Positions 63,385 to 64,000 of a DNA stretch of 64,000 bases are shown here, piece after piece; the stretch's first letter is position 1, and each line of letters begins with the position of its first letter. The notes beneath the pieces are model-generated. The model did not search any database. It saw only the letters and a list, made by a program, of their open reading frames with translations, and was not told the DNA's origin. Origin of the DNA: an uncultured Sulfurovum sp. (GTDB lineage: Bacteria > Campylobacterota > Campylobacteria > Campylobacterales > Sulfurovaceae); NCBI GenBank assembly GCA_902727855.1, contig CACVAS010000117.1, positions 242,931-306,930 of the forward strand. The letters run 5' to 3'. The position numbers and the translations under genes were made by a program.

Positions 63385-63413
63385 ACATATTGTCCGTAGA
63401 TGTTTTGTCTGCA
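63385..63413 (+). promoter_or_regulatory. Probable C-box operator of a restriction-modification controller
   Basis: ACATATTGTCCGTAGATG followed by TTTTGTCTGCAT. The order ACnTAT-GTCCGT-...-T-T-GTC follows the C-boxes I recall for controller proteins (ACTTATAGTCCGTG...TATAGTC), with two half-sites at the expected spacing. It lies 19-47 bases before the controller ATG. A TAGAAT -10 at 63420-63425 would give a leaderless transcript, which is common for C genes. The consensus is from memory and binding is not shown. Confidence 0.5.
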
Positions 63414-63431
63414 TAAGTGTAGAATTAGCAT

Positions 63432-63671
63432 ATGAAAAATGAAAAATTAATAAATTTAGGGCTTAGGATTAAATATTTTAGAAAGCTATTGAATATTTCA
63501 CAAGAAAATCTTGCACATAAATGTGACTTTGACAGAACTTATATAAGTTTACTAGAAAGAGGAAAAAGAAATCCTTCTTATTTAAATTTACTCCGATTGG
63601 CAAAAGGATTAGGGGTTTCAATTTCCAAATTACTAGAAGACAATAAAGAAGTCAAAAAGGAAAATCTATGA
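63432..63671 (+). CDS. XRE-family HTH regulator, probable restriction-modification controller (C) protein
   Basis: 79 residues, one helix-turn-helix domain: RIKYFRKLLNISQENLAHKCDFDRTYISLLERGKRNPSYLNLLRLAKGLGVSISKLLE. FDRTYISxLERGKRNPS is the typical recognition region of C proteins (as in C.AhdI, C.BclI). C proteins autoactivate then repress, delaying restriction relative to methylation. The stop overlaps the next ATG (ATGA), the usual C-R arrangement. A general XRE repressor is the alternative. Confidence 0.83.
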   Translation: MKNEKLINLGLRIKYFRKLLNISQENLAHKCDFDRTYISLLERGKRNPSYLNLLRLAKGLGVSISKLLEDNKEVKKENL

Positions 63672-63928
63672 GTTCTCACAGTGAAAGTAATGCCAAAAAG
63701 AGTAAGGCGGGTCAGGATTTAAAAAATGAGTTATCTGAAGATTTTGACAAATTAAAAAAACAAAAAATCATACTTGATTATAAAAGTAATGTAAATTATA
63801 CTCATGCAGGTTGCACATACAAAAAACAATATTTAATAAATTTTGTCATTGAAACAATTGATAATAAATTTATATTAATTGAACCCTCTGAAAAACCAAA
63901 AGAATCCATCCGATTTCAAATATTATAG
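63668..63928 (+). pseudogene. Possible truncated type II restriction endonuclease gene
   Basis: 86 residues, Lys-rich, no signal or membrane part. After MSSHSESNAKKSKAGQDLKN a DFDKLKKQKIILDYKSNVNY region precedes FVIETIDNKFILIEPSEKPK, a beta-rich segment that could be the start of a nuclease core. It stops at 63926-63928, far short of usual restriction enzymes (about 200-350 aa), and no other frame continues to the window end. Position behind a C gene is the main argument. A complete small protein of other function cannot be excluded. Confidence 0.45.
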
Positions 63929-64000
63929 CATCTAAAAAAATGAATTTGTCATTTTTAGCTATTTTTCTTTGAAATCACCTCCAATATTGTGATATATTTT

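Overview
The window looks like a chromosomal segment of a free-living, AT-rich Campylobacterota bacterium of the Sulfurovum/Sulfurimonas type. The evidence is the gene content and style: a split glycyl-tRNA synthetase with glyS alone, atpB encoded apart from the rest of the F1Fo operon, a ~394-residue DapD, the pyrH-rpoZ-spoT-tyrS block, a small-DUF4492-cydA-cydB oxidase operon, many c-type cytochromes, NosL proteins, SafE-type membrane proteins and frequent TTG/GTG starts. The genus is inferred from family knowledge; no rRNA gene is present to fix it. No tRNA, rRNA or CRISPR array was recognised.

Layout. 1-1177: end of a LytS-type sensor kinase and its LytTR regulator. 1242-12404: mostly housekeeping (glyS, trmL, purU, leuB, leuD, rpoD) plus an outer-membrane beta-barrel, a MoaB/CinA-like protein, an MFS carrier and a GDSL lipoprotein. 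12511: ppa. 13247-19023: a tightly overlapping operon of three NosL-type proteins, a small anchored protein, a MacB/LolE-like permease, its ATPase, a multipass protein with Cys motifs and a SafE-type protein. I regard this as the best candidate for an undescribed periplasmic metal- or cofactor-handling system. 19027-25173: a minus-strand respiratory operon built around cytochrome bd (pentaheme cytochrome, 54-aa Cys protein, His-tailed NifX-like protein, DUF4492, CydA, CydB, a CydX-like 45-aa protein, a second NifX-like protein, TrmO).

25348-32753: two tandem amidases, nitronate monooxygenase, tyrS, spoT, rpoZ, pyrH. 32966-37066: small cytochromes (one without a heme site), a two-component system in an operon with a thioredoxin and a monoheme protein, and a TerB-like protein. 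37135-48245: a second SafE-type protein, truD, a phosphatase, an FAD enzyme, atpB, lptB, tsaE, trpD, an S4 protein, a structured intergenic element and dapD. 48601-56371: a BtuB-like receptor, ung, two back-to-back toxin-antitoxin pairs, a PPOX protein, thioredoxin, a di-heme peroxidase and a HIT protein. 56448-61084: a phosphate/polyphosphate operon (Pit, Na/Pi-PhoU carrier, PPK2).

61085-64000 is accessory DNA. It holds a complete IS256-family insertion sequence (1334 bp, 25-bp inverted repeats, 8-bp target duplication) whose transposase carries an amber codon and probably a frameshift. It also holds an N-terminal stub of oligopeptidase B, and a controller-protein gene with a C-box-like operator followed by what appears to be a truncated restriction endonuclease gene.
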